From Polynucleobacter sp. AP-Latsch-80-C2 (lineage in GTDB: Bacteria; Pseudomonadota; Gammaproteobacteria; Burkholderiales; Burkholderiaceae): a stretch of DNA of 64,000 bases. A program made the translations under genes and the position numbers. Under the pieces are notes generated by a model. That model saw nothing but the letters and a program-made list of their open reading frames with translations. It had not been told where the DNA came from and did no database searches. This document shows positions 50,007 through 58,633 of the stretch, in pieces; positions within the stretch are counted from its first letter, which is position 1, and each line of letters begins with the position of its first letter. The DNA lies in contig NZ_JACVOY010000001.1 of the NCBI RefSeq assembly GCF_018882185.1, forward strand, positions 186,001 to 250,000, given 5' to 3'.

Positions 50007-50018
50007 TATCATATGATA
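50007..50018. promoter_or_regulatory. Palindrome between divergent tal and rpiA
   Basis: TATCATATGATA is a perfect 12-base palindrome that contains a TATGAT -10-like box on each strand. It could be a shared operator or overlapping -10 elements; no -35 support was found. Confidence 0.35.
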
Positions 50019-50062
50019 GATGCATTAATTACTCTGTTCCAGTAAAGGCGTTTAGCAAGACT

Positions 50063-50773
50063 ATGAATCAGGATCAATTGAAGCAAATGGTAGGTGAAGC
50101 AGCAAGAGACGAGGTCTTAAGGCTGCAGGCAGGTCAGGTGCTGGGGGTTGGAACTGGATCGACTGCAAATTGCTTTATCGATGCACTGGCGCCTCATAAA
50201 GATCATTTTGCTGGGACCGTTTCGAGTTCAAATGCGACCACTGAGCGACTTCTCAAGCATGGCTTTAAGGTGCTAGATCCTAATGATGTAGTGAGTCTTC
50301 CTGCCTATGTCGATGGTGCGGATGAAATTAATCCAGCAGGACATATGATTAAGGGCGGCGGCGGCGCCTTAACGCGCGAAAAAATTATTGCCTCGATGGC
50401 AAAACAATTCATCTGTATTTGTGATTCTTCAAAGCAAGTTCCCGTTTTGGGAAATTTTGCACTGCCGGTAGAAATCATTCCCTTGGCAAGAGGAGTGGTT
50501 ACAAGAGAATTGGACAAGCTTGGCGGAAAAGTGACTCTGCGTTTGGCAAAAAATACTCGTGCTGATTTGGGTCAAACCCCAAGCGAGCCTTTTGTTACTG
50601 ATAATGGCGGGTGGATTTTGGATGTGGCTGGGCTGCAGATTGCCGATCCAATCCAAATGGAATCTATGATTAATCAAATTGCGGGAGTCATTACTGTTGG
50701 CTTGTTTGTAAAAGAAAAAGCCAATGTACTTTTGGTAAGTAATTCGGCCGGGGTAGAACGGATGACGTTTTAG
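50063..50773 (+). CDS. rpiA: Ribose-5-phosphate isomerase A
   Basis: Interconverts ribose 5-phosphate and ribulose 5-phosphate. The conserved blocks are GTGSTANCFIDAL, SSNATTERLLKHGF, YVDGADEINPAGHMIKGGGGALTREKI and ERMTF at the end. Catalytic Glu lies in the ALTRE segment. Length (236 aa) is typical. It is transcribed divergently from tal, the partner of the non-oxidative pentose-phosphate pathway. Its terminator is shared with the minus-strand RNA described next. Confidence 0.96.
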   Translation: MNQDQLKQMVGEAARDEVLRLQAGQVLGVGTGSTANCFIDALAPHKDHFAGTVSSSNATTERLLKHGFKVLDPNDVVSLPAYVDGADEINPAGHMIKGGGGALTREKIIASMAKQFICICDSSKQVPVLGNFALPVEIIPLARGVVTRELDKLGGKVTLRLAKNTRADLGQTPSEPFVTDNGGWILDVAGLQIADPIQMESMINQIAGVITVGLFVKEKANVLLVSNSAGVERMTF

Positions 50774-50778
50774 GATGT

Positions 50779-50812
50779 AAAAAAACCCGACGGGGTTTCC
50801 CCATCGGGTTTG
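50779..50812. terminator. Shared terminator of rpiA and the candidate small RNA
   Basis: AAACCCGA and TCGGGTTT form the outer stem and GGGG-TTT-CCCC lies inside. On the minus strand the stem ends in TTTTTTT, an ideal terminator; on the plus strand the T run is only three bases, so it is better for the minus-strand RNA. Confidence 0.85.
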
Positions 50813-50936
50813 ATTGCCATGCTTGACATGGCGTAGACAAGCGGAAGAGTATTGGTTCCGCTGTCCTTAAACGCATAGATGCGTTTATCTCAAGTGGCTT
50901 TCGCCAATGTGGCGGACACAAAATCTGTCTCGTCAC
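50779..50936 (-). ncRNA. Candidate small non-coding RNA, about 158 nt
   Basis: The minus strand carries every sign of an independent RNA gene: an A/T-rich stretch (50978-51005), TTGACA (50966-50971), a 17-base spacer, TAGGAT (50943-50948), about 158 transcribed bases, and a strong terminator ending in seven U. The transcript has hairpins in series: TGGC-GAAA-GCCA with a GNRA loop; AAACGCA-TCTA-TGCGTTT; GACAGCGGAA paired with TTCCGCTTGTC; and GCCATG-TCAAG-CATGGC. No open frame of note is present. It does not fit 4.5S, 6S, tmRNA or RNase P RNA as I know them. Gene limits are inferred. Confidence 0.7.
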
Positions 50937-50942
50937 AACTTC

Positions 50943-50971
50943 ATCCTATGCCTCCAAGTATGGAGTGTCAA
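50943..50971 (-). promoter_or_regulatory. Strong sigma-70 promoter of the candidate small RNA
   Basis: TTGACA, 17 bases, TAGGAT on the minus strand, preceded by an A/T-rich tract like an UP element. The spacer contains the inverted repeat CTCCA-TACT-TGGAG, a possible operator. Confidence 0.7.
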
Positions 50972-51033
50972 CAGCAATTCAAATTATTTTTTTAAATTAA
51001 AAATGAAGCGAATCAATTATTGTACTGCAGCAA

Positions 51034-51306
51034 TCACTCTGCAGGTGGCACATAACCTTGCGCCATATCTGCGCCACCTTCAAAGAAGTATTTTTCAACT
51101 TGCTTTAAGAGGTATTGGCGAGCGCGCGGATCAGCCATATTGAGGCGATTTTCATTTATCAGCATGGTTTGTTGCTTTAACCAGGCGGCCCAAGCTTCTT
51201 TGGATACTTGATTCCAAATCTTTTTGCCAAGCTCTCCTGGAAGTGGTGCGAAATCCATTCCCTCAGCTTCTTTATTGAGCTTAATGCATTGAACCATGCG
51301 TGCCAT
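51034..51306 (-). CDS. yggX: Fe(2+)-trafficking protein YggX
   Basis: A 90-aa protein of the YggX family, linked to iron handling and protection of iron-sulfur clusters. The N-terminus [21 protein letters not shown] with its single Cys, then [31 protein letters not shown] and the acidic YFFEGGAD end are diagnostic. It lies 15 bases after argA on the same strand and is probably cotranscribed with it. Confidence 0.96.
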   Translation of the reverse strand: MARMVQCIKLNKEAEGMDFAPLPGELGKKIWNQVSKEAWAAWLKQQTMLINENRLNMADPRARQYLLKQVEKYFFEGGADMAQGYVPPAE

Positions 51307-51321
51307 CTGTAATGCCTTTCT

Positions 51322-52686
51322 TTATAAGTCTTTTGTTAAAACCATGGACTTGCGATCCCAGTTATAAATTTCTTTACGTTCTTCCGGTAAATCATCGACG
51401 GAGGCGCGTTTAAAGCCGCGCTTTAAAAACCAGTGCTCAGTACGGGTTGTCAGAACGAATAATTTTTTAATGCCTTCTTGTTTGGCGCGCATTTCAATCC
51501 GCTTGAGAAGGCGTTCACCATCGCCTGAGCCCTGAACATCGGGATCTACTGCAAGGCAGGCTAACTCTCCAACGCCTCCAGGGAAAGGAAAGAGGGCTGC
51601 ACAGCCAAAGAGGACGCGATCATGCTCGATGACTGAAAAGCGCTGGATATCACGTTCGATCACATCTTGTCCGCGAGCCGCTAAGATGCCTTCTTCTTCT
51701 AAAGGCATGGTGAGTTGCAAAATGCCACCGACGTCATCTTGATTGGCTTCACGTAAATTCTCAATATCGGACGAAGCTAGCATCATGCCTATACCGTCAT
51801 GGGTAAAGAGCTCTTCCAATAGTGCGCCATCCTGATTGCAGGGGAGGAAGTGAACGCGACTGACGCCAGCACGAATTGCTCTTCCAGAAATATTGAGAAG
51901 ACTCTTTATGCCCATTTCAAGATCTTTGTTCTGATTTACTTGTTCTTGAAGCTGTGGCAAGGACAACTCAGTAATGAAGTCACCTTCTTTATCTTTTAGT
52001 CCAGAGAAAGGGCTAAGGAAAATCAGTTTGTCTGCTTTTAGGGCAGCAGCAGTTGAGGCGGCCACATCTTCAAAGGCAAGATTAAATGCCTGACCCGTTG
52101 GGGAGAAGCCAAGAGGCGATAGCAGCACAATCTTATTGCTATCGAGTGATTGCCTGATTGAGGATGAGTCCACCTTACGCACTAAACCAGTATGAATGTA
52201 ATCCGTGCCTTCGACCACACCAACCGGCATAGCGGTAATGAAATTTCCTGAGATCACGGAGATGCGTGAACCCGCCATTGGGGTATTCGGTAAGCCACGA
52301 CTAAATGCGGCCTCAATATCTAAACGCAATTCACCAGCAGCTTCTTTGACGCACTCGAGCGCGGCAGCATCGGTAATCCGATAGGTATTCATTGCGCTCT
52401 TACCAAACTTGCTCTTGATTTTGCGCAACATCAACTGCTCTTCAATCTGGGGGCGTATGCCATGAACCAAAACAATGCGCATCCCCATGGCATGCAGCAT
52501 GGCGATATCTTCAATCAGATTCTCAAGGCCGATTTCTTGGGCCAGTTCGCCAGCAAAAGCAATGACAAAGGTCTTTTCTCGAAAGCTGTGAATATAGGGC
52601 GCAACATCGCGCAACCATCCTACAAAGGGGAAGTTGGGGGTAGATTCTTCGGCGTTTGAGGCCTGATTTGGTGCGTTTGTTGGCAT
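51322..52686 (-). CDS. argA: N-acetylglutamate synthase ArgA
   Basis: First enzyme of arginine synthesis: acetyl-CoA + glutamate. The N-terminal amino-acid-kinase domain (about 20-300, VLVHGIRPQIEEQL, then VVEGTDYIHTGLVRKVD) is the arginine-binding regulatory part, and the C-terminal GNAT domain (about 305-450) has CLAVDPDVQGSGDGERLLKRIE, the acetyl-CoA loop. Length 454 aa is normal. It is divergent from hrpA, with only 17 bases between the two start codons. Confidence 0.95.
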   Translation of the reverse strand: MPTNAPNQASNAEESTPNFPFVGWLRDVAPYIHSFREKTFVIAFAGELAQEIGLENLIEDIAMLHAMGMRIVLVHGIRPQIEEQLMLRKIKSKFGKSAMNTYRITDAAALECVKEAAGELRLDIEAAFSRGLPNTPMAGSRISVISGNFITAMPVGVVEGTDYIHTGLVRKVDSSSIRQSLDSNKIVLLSPLGFSPTGQAFNLAFEDVAASTAAALKADKLIFLSPFSGLKDKEGDFITELSLPQLQEQVNQNKDLEMGIKSLLNISGRAIRAGVSRVHFLPCNQDGALLEELFTHDGIGMMLASSDIENLREANQDDVGGILQLTMPLEEEGILAARGQDVIERDIQRFSVIEHDRVLFGCAALFPFPGGVGELACLAVDPDVQGSGDGERLLKRIEMRAKQEGIKKLFVLTTRTEHWFLKRGFKRASVDDLPEERKEIYNWDRKSMVLTKDL

Positions 52687-52703
52687 AGTGAGAAAATTAT
52701 AGG

Positions 52704-55700
52704 GTGCAAGAGCCTATAAACCAACAAAAACCCAAAGCAATCCCAAACCCTGTGCCTGCTTCCAACACCCCCCGCAAGCTCGAAATCCGTTTTCCAGAGG
52801 AATTGCCGGTCTCTAGTCAGCGTCAGGTCATACAGGATGCGTTGCAATCACACCAGGTGGTCATCGTCTGTGGTGAGACGGGCTCAGGTAAGACCACGCA
52901 GTTACCTAAGATCTGTCTTGAGTTAGGTCGAGGAACGATCAATGGAGGTAAGTTGGTTGGACATACCCAGCCACGCCGAATTGCTGCCACTGCTACTGCA
53001 AAAAGAATTGCCCAAGAGCTAGGATCTCCAATCGGCCAGGATGTGGGCTACCAAGTCCGTTTTGCGGATAAGACCAGCGCCACCGCCTCGATTAAGCTAA
53101 TGACGGACGGTATTTTGTTGGCTGAGACTCAACGTGACCCTCAGTTACGCGCTTATGACACTCTCATCATTGACGAAGCCCATGAGCGTAGTCTCAATAT
53201 TGATTTCTTATTGGGATATCTCAGACAGCTTCTCCCTAAGAGGCCAGATCTGAAGCTGATCATTACCTCGGCCACCATTGATGCCCAACGTTTTGCGGAA
53301 CACTTTGCCATCGATGGGAAATTAGCCCCAGTGATTGAAGTGAGCGGACGTCTCTTTCCCGTAGAGCAGCGCTATTCACCGTTAGAGCCAGATGCAAAGC
53401 CGGATGGCAAAAAAGAATCTAAGCAGGCAAAAGAGATTCCGGATGCTGTTGCCGAAGAAATTGCCAAAGTTTGGCGTGAAGGCACAGCGGGAGCAGGGGA
53501 TGTACTCGTCTTTTTACCCGGTGAGCGAGAAATCCGAGATTGCGCTGAAGCCCTACGTAAAGATCATGTGTTGCAGCAGCGTTTTCATCCGGAGGTGCTG
53601 ACCTTATTTGCGCGTCAATCTGTGGCCGAGCAAGAAAGGGTATTTAGTCCTGGTAATGGGCGACGCATTATTTTGACGACCAACGTGGCTGAGACCTCTT
53701 TAACCGTTCCTAATATTCGCTATGTCATTGATAGCGGGTTGGCACGAGTTAAACGCTACTCCTATCGCAATAAGGTAGAGCAGTTGCAGATCGAGCCTAT
53801 TTCACAAGCGGCTGCCAATCAAAGGGCAGGTCGTTGTGGGCGCGTATCAGATGGCATTTGCATTCGTTTGTATAGCGAGCAGGACTACCAAGGCCGTCCT
53901 AAATTTACCGATCCTGAAATTTTACGCAGTTCATTGGCAGCAGTCTTATTGCGGATGAGTTCACTCCGCCTACCGCGTATTCAGCATTTTCCTTTTTTGG
54001 ATAAACCGCTTGGTAGGGCCATTACAGATGGAGTGCAGCTCCTAGATGAATTGGGTGCCATCGAGTTTGATGAAAATCTTGCTGGTGATAATCAAGATAT
54101 TAATCAAAGCTTTAAATTAACTGGTATTGGTAAGCAATTAGCAGATCTACCGCTAGATCCTCGCATCGGTAGGATGTTGTTAGCAGCTAAAGAACAGAAT
54201 GCCTTAAAAGAAGTCACGATGATTGCTTCGGCATTGGCCACACAAGATCCACGAGAAAGACCGCTAGATCAGGTGGCAGCTGCAGATCAAGCACATTTGC
54301 AATTTGCTGATGAGCGCTCTGAGTTTCTCAGTTTTGTAAAGCTCTGGAATTGGTATCAAGATGCTTTGCAACACAAACATAGTAATCGTCAATTAGAAAT
54401 GCTCTGCCGTAGTAAATTTTTATCGCCACGTCGCCTCCGAGAGTGGCGTGATGTGCATGGTCAGTTGCATACAATGCTCGGAGAAAAAGGCTGGAAAGAA
54501 AATGCCTTGCCCGCAACTTATGAACAAGTCCATCTTTCATTGCTAACTGGCTTATTGGGCTACGTCGCTAAAAAAGAAGAAGATGAAAAGTCTCAGGAGC
54601 GAGGAAGTAAGACCGGCGGATATATTGGTGCCCGTGGTATTCGTCCCTTCATCTGGCCCGGTTCTACTCTTGGTAAGAAGGCGGGTGCGTGGATCTTGGC
54701 GGGAGAGTTGCAAGAAACTACCCGAATGTATGCCCGAACGATTGCTAAGATTGAGCCTCAATGGGTTGAACGTGTTGCAGCCCATCGACTCATTAAATCC
54801 TTGAGTGATCCTTTTTGGGATAACCGCCAGGGTGAAGTCATGGCCTTTGAGCGCGGCACTCTATATGGACTGCCTATCTATCATGGACGGCGCGTGCGTT
54901 ATGAGCCTCACAACCCTGAGGAAGCTCGTGAATTATTTATTCGCCAAGCATTAGTTCAAGAAGAAATGTTTGGCCGCATGGATACGCCAGCCCTCCAACG
55001 AGAAACCGAGACGGAAGCCAAGAAAAAATACCCTAATCTTTTTGGTTTCTTCTGGCATAACCGACGCTTAATCAAAGAAATCGAAGCGCTGGAGCATCGT
55101 TCACGTCGTCCTGATGTTTTGGTTGACGACGATTTGCTTTTTGCTTTTTATGACGCCCGGATTCCAAAAGGGGTCTGCAGTAGAGAAGGCCTTTCAAGCT
55201 TGTTTAAAAAGCAGGGGGAGCTCGATTCTCAGTTGCGTTTGGCTAAGGTGGATCTGATGCGCCATGAAGCAGCTGGTATCACTATCGATCGCTATCCCAA
55301 AAAGATGATGGCAGGCGGAGCTGAGCTTGGTTTGACCTATCACTTTGAACCAGGCAGCCCAAAAGATGGTGTGACTTTAGTGATTCCCTTAACTCAGCTG
55401 AACCAAGTCGATGGCCGTCGTTGTGAGTGGTTGGTCCCAGGGATGTGTGAGGAAAAAGTGTTATTGCTATTAAAGTCTCTCCCACAAAAGCTTCGACGTC
55501 ATTGTGTGCCATTGCCTGACTATGCAAAGTCATTTTTGGAGCGACAGTTAGATGAAAAACAATTTGGCATTGGAGATTTTTTAGATAGCTTGATCAGCGA
55601 TATTCGACAAGAGCGTGGTTTGGAAATTAAACGCACAGACTTTAGACCAGAATCATTGCCGCTACATTGCTCTATGAATTTTCGCTTGATTGATGAGCAT

Positions 55701-56753
55701 GGTAGGCAGCTCGAGGTCGAGAGAAATTTAGCGCGCCTGCGTTCTGAGTATGGCGAGACTGCACGTAGTGCTTTTCAGGCGATTGCGCAAGTAGCGGCTC
55801 AGGTAGAGCTTGGAGTAGAGACCTCAACAGCTAAAGCTCAACCTCAGAAAGTCAATGCTCGAGCTGACAATGCTAGAAAAGTAGAACAGGGTGGATATCG
55901 CTCCTGGGAGTTCGGTGAACTTCCAGAGACCCTGGAAATTCAAAAAGGCAATCAGACCCTTTTTGGTTATCCGGCCTTAGTGGATAGATCTGACTATGTA
56001 GATTTGGAAGTATTCGATGATGTATTAGAAGCCAGAAAGCACCATCAGCAAGGATTGCGACGTCTTTTTGTATTGGCAAATAAAGATACGCTCAAAGCAT
56101 TGCAAAAACAATTGCCAGGCTTGCGTGAACTTGGATTGTTATTTATCAACGTCGGTTCGGTAGATGGTCTGGTAGAGCAGATTCTGAATCTCGCAGTTGA
56201 GCGGGCATTCATGGCTGATGACTTGCCCATGAATGCAGAACAATTTTCTGAACGCTTGTCAGCCGGCAAGCCAAGACTGGCTTTAATTGCCCAAGAAGTA
56301 GCTAAGCACGCCTTAGTGGCTTTGCAAACCCATGCCGATTTACAAAAGAAACTTGCCCAGGCAAAGGCAGCTTCCCCAAGTGCTTATGCTGATATACAGA
56401 GTCAGTTGCAGGCCCTGATCTTCCCTAAATTTGTCGCAGAGATTCCCTACGCTCAACTAGTGCATGTTCCAAGGTATCTCAAGGCTATTGCCATGAGAGT
56501 TGATAAGTTACGGGCCAATCCTACAAGGGATGCACAATGCCAAAAAGACTGGGAGTCTGTGGCAAGGCCTTGGCAAAAGCTACTTCAAGGTAATCGGGGG
56601 TCTGCTTCCTACGCTATGGCTGAGGATCAGGGCTTGCAGGATTTTCGCTGGCAGTTAGAAGAACTTCGGGTGGCCCTATATGCACAAGAGCTCAAGACGC
56701 CAACCCCAATGTCCCTCAAGCGCCTAGAAAAGGTTTTAGCTAGCTTGCGCTAG
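52704..56753 (+). CDS. hrpA: ATP-dependent RNA helicase HrpA
   Basis: DEAH-box helicase of 1349 aa that splits stalled or collided ribosomes in E. coli. Walker A is GETGSGKTTQ, then DEAH in DTLIIDEAHERSLN, SAT in ITSATIDAQRF, and motif VI QRAGRCGRV. The HA2 and OB-fold domains follow at about 430-700, and the large C-terminal DUF3418 region fills the rest. The start is GTG at 52704 with only AGG before it, so initiation may be weak. It is divergent from argA. Confidence 0.95.
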   Translation: MQEPINQQKPKAIPNPVPASNTPRKLEIRFPEELPVSSQRQVIQDALQSHQVVIVCGETGSGKTTQLPKICLELGRGTINGGKLVGHTQPRRIAATATAKRIAQELGSPIGQDVGYQVRFADKTSATASIKLMTDGILLAETQRDPQLRAYDTLIIDEAHERSLNIDFLLGYLRQLLPKRPDLKLIITSATIDAQRFAEHFAIDGKLAPVIEVSGRLFPVEQRYSPLEPDAKPDGKKESKQAKEIPDAVAEEIAKVWREGTAGAGDVLVFLPGEREIRDCAEALRKDHVLQQRFHPEVLTLFARQSVAEQERVFSPGNGRRIILTTNVAETSLTVPNIRYVIDSGLARVKRYSYRNKVEQLQIEPISQAAANQRAGRCGRVSDGICIRLYSEQDYQGRPKFTDPEILRSSLAAVLLRMSSLRLPRIQHFPFLDKPLGRAITDGVQLLDELGAIEFDENLAGDNQDINQSFKLTGIGKQLADLPLDPRIGRMLLAAKEQNALKEVTMIASALATQDPRERPLDQVAAADQAHLQFADERSEFLSFVKLWNWYQDALQHKHSNRQLEMLCRSKFLSPRRLREWRDVHGQLHTMLGEKGWKENALPATYEQVHLSLLTGLLGYVAKKEEDEKSQERGSKTGGYIGARGIRPFIWPGSTLGKKAGAWILAGELQETTRMYARTIAKIEPQWVERVAAHRLIKSLSDPFWDNRQGEVMAFERGTLYGLPIYHGRRVRYEPHNPEEARELFIRQALVQEEMFGRMDTPALQRETETEAKKKYPNLFGFFWHNRRLIKEIEALEHRSRRPDVLVDDDLLFAFYDARIPKGVCSREGLSSLFKKQGELDSQLRLAKVDLMRHEAAGITIDRYPKKMMAGGAELGLTYHFEPGSPKDGVTLVIPLTQLNQVDGRRCEWLVPGMCEEKVLLLLKSLPQKLRRHCVPLPDYAKSFLERQLDEKQFGIGDFLDSLISDIRQERGLEIKRTDFRPESLPLHCSMNFRLIDEHGRQLEVERNLARLRSEYGETARSAFQAIAQVAAQVELGVETSTAKAQPQKVNARADNARKVEQGGYRSWEFGELPETLEIQKGNQTLFGYPALVDRSDYVDLEVFDDVLEARKHHQQGLRRLFVLANKDTLKALQKQLPGLRELGLLFINVGSVDGLVEQILNLAVERAFMADDLPMNAEQFSERLSAGKPRLALIAQEVAKHALVALQTHADLQKKLAQAKAASPSAYADIQSQLQALIFPKFVAEIPYAQLVHVPRYLKAIAMRVDKLRANPTRDAQCQKDWESVARPWQKLLQGNRGSASYAMAEDQGLQDFRWQLEELRVALYAQELKTPTPMSLKRLEKVLASLR

Positions 56754-56812
56754 GTCAAATCCTCTTTGTTTTTGAGGGCTTTTACCTGGCTGCGATTGCT
56801 TACAATGTCGTA

Positions 56813-57829
56813 ATGCACACATTTATCAAGATTAGAGGATTTCGCATTCTTGCGAGATCTGCGCTGTTCTCCATTCTCTCCCTGAGTGCAGTCGTTTTTG
56901 CTCAGGCGCCTGCTCCAGTCGAACCTAAGTTGGCCGTCATTTTGAATTCAGGAGATGCTTCGGTTAGTTTGATTGATATGCCTACACGCAAGGTGATCAA
57001 GACAGCAGCAGTAGGCAAAGAGCCGCATCATCTGATGATGACGCCCGATCAAAAAACATTACTTATCGCCAATGCTGCGGGCAATGATGTTGCGTTGATG
57101 AATCCAGTAAGTGGTGAGCTCACCGGTAAGATTCCAAACATCATCGATCCCTATCAAATCGGCTATTCACCAAACCACAAATGGTTTATTGCTAACGGCA
57201 ATCGTCTTGATCGTGTGGATATTTATTCTGCAGATGGTGCCAATCTAAAATTAGCTAAGACACTGAAGCTTGCGAAGACACCAAGTCATATTGCTTTTAC
57301 TACGGATAGCAAAACCGCTTTTATTTCTTTGCAGGACTCCAGCGAGTTGGCAGCGATTGATCTCGATACGCAAACGATATTGTGGAAAATGCCCACGGCT
57401 AAAGTGCCAGCTGGCCTTTGGATGACGCCTGGGGATCAATACCTCTTGGTAGGTATCACTGGCGAAGATAGCGTACAAGTGATTGATTGGAAAAACCGCA
57501 AGGAAGTGAAGCGGATCTTTACCGGCAAAGGTGCTCATAATTTTCGTCCGCTGGGCGATAAGAAGCATGTGTTTGTCAGTAACCGTATTGCCTCCACTAT
57601 TAGCTTGATTAATATGCAGACCTTGGAAAAGGTAGGCGATATTACTGGTTTGCCAGCGGGACCAGATGATATGGAAATTACGCCCGATGGTAAAACCATG
57701 TGGGTGACCTTTCGATTCTCTAAGAAGGTCGGCGTGATCGATATTCCCTCTATGAAGTTAGTGACGGTGATTCCGGTTGGCAAGTCACCTCACGGCGTCT
57801 TCTTTACACCTAGAGCTTCTTGGGAATAA
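56813..57829 (+). CDS. Exported YncE-like beta-propeller protein
   Basis: A 338-aa protein with a signal peptide (about 1-31, ending VVFAQ) and a seven-bladed propeller of YVTN/YncE type. The repeat is clear: GDASVSLIDMPTRKVIKTAAVGKEPHHLMMTPDQKTLLIAN, later ASTISLINMQTLEKVGDI and KKVGVIDIPSMKLVTVIPVGKSPHGVFF. Such proteins are often periplasmic, of mostly unknown role. It starts a group of envelope-related genes that runs to 61352 with short gaps. Confidence 0.88.
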   Translation: MHTFIKIRGFRILARSALFSILSLSAVVFAQAPAPVEPKLAVILNSGDASVSLIDMPTRKVIKTAAVGKEPHHLMMTPDQKTLLIANAAGNDVALMNPVSGELTGKIPNIIDPYQIGYSPNHKWFIANGNRLDRVDIYSADGANLKLAKTLKLAKTPSHIAFTTDSKTAFISLQDSSELAAIDLDTQTILWKMPTAKVPAGLWMTPGDQYLLVGITGEDSVQVIDWKNRKEVKRIFTGKGAHNFRPLGDKKHVFVSNRIASTISLINMQTLEKVGDITGLPAGPDDMEITPDGKTMWVTFRFSKKVGVIDIPSMKLVTVIPVGKSPHGVFFTPRASWE

Positions 57830-57835
57830 GGTTTA

Positions 57836-58630
57836 ATGCCTCTTACTGCAACTATTGCTAATCGAATGCTTCAGATGACAGCCGCGCTTTTGCTCGGCTG
57901 TATTTCATTTGCGGCTAGCGCTCAGACTGCAAGCTGTCATAAGACCGTTTATCTTACTTTCGACACGGGCAATATGTCTGTTGCAGAAAAGGTCGCCGAA
58001 ATTTTGAAGCTACAGGATGTCAAAGCCACCTTTTTTCTATCGAATGAAAAAACATTTCGTGGAGATTTTGCTTTAGATGATTCTTGGAAGTCCTACTGGC
58101 AGGAAAGGGTGCGCGAAGGGCATCACTTTGGTAGTCATACTTTTGACCATGTATATTTTGTAAAAGATGGACCTAAGGGTGAGGTGTTTGAAAAGCCTCA
58201 ATTTGGAGCCAAAGCGGGTATGACTTTGCTCTACAACGAAGCGGCGATGTGTAAAGAAATCAGACGTGTAGATCAACGCTTTATTGAACTCACTGGCCAA
58301 TCGATTGAAAAAATCTGGCGTGCCCCTGGGGGTAAAACATCGCCTACCTTAATTCGAATGGGAAATATGTGTGGGTATCAGCACATAGCCTGGGCTGGGG
58401 CAGGCTTTTTAGGCGATGAGCTTGACTCAGACAAACACCCTAATGACAAGTTGCTCGCCAAGGCTAGCCGTGGCATCAATGATGGCGACATCACCATGGC
58501 TCATTTGGGGATATGGTCTAGAAAAGACCCATGGGCGCCCGCAGTACTGGAGCAATTAATTGTGAATCTGAAAAATCGCGGCTTCTGTTTTGGTTTGTTG
58601 CCCCAGAATTCCTTAAATCAGTCAAAATAA
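57836..58630 (+). CDS. Exported polysaccharide deacetylase family protein
   Basis: A 264-aa protein with a signal peptide (about 1-30, ending ASAQ) and a NodB domain. Motif 1 reads TFDTG instead of TFDDG: Asp43 is kept but the metal-binding second Asp is Thr44. Motif 2 is SHTFDH with His101 and His105, motif 3 WRAPGG with Arg162, and the final His is His223 in MAHLG. Catalysis is thus uncertain, though such variants exist. It follows the YncE-like gene by six bases. Confidence 0.87.
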   Translation: MPLTATIANRMLQMTAALLLGCISFAASAQTASCHKTVYLTFDTGNMSVAEKVAEILKLQDVKATFFLSNEKTFRGDFALDDSWKSYWQERVREGHHFGSHTFDHVYFVKDGPKGEVFEKPQFGAKAGMTLLYNEAAMCKEIRRVDQRFIELTGQSIEKIWRAPGGKTSPTLIRMGNMCGYQHIAWAGAGFLGDELDSDKHPNDKLLAKASRGINDGDITMAHLGIWSRKDPWAPAVLEQLIVNLKNRGFCFGLLPQNSLNQSK

Positions 58631-58633
58631 GGA

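Noticed and set aside
50779..50936. Identification of the candidate small RNA as 6S RNA or tracrRNA.
   Set aside because: 6S RNA should fold as one long rod with paired ends and a central bubble; here hairpins are serial. There is no cas9 or CRISPR repeat in the window for a tracrRNA.
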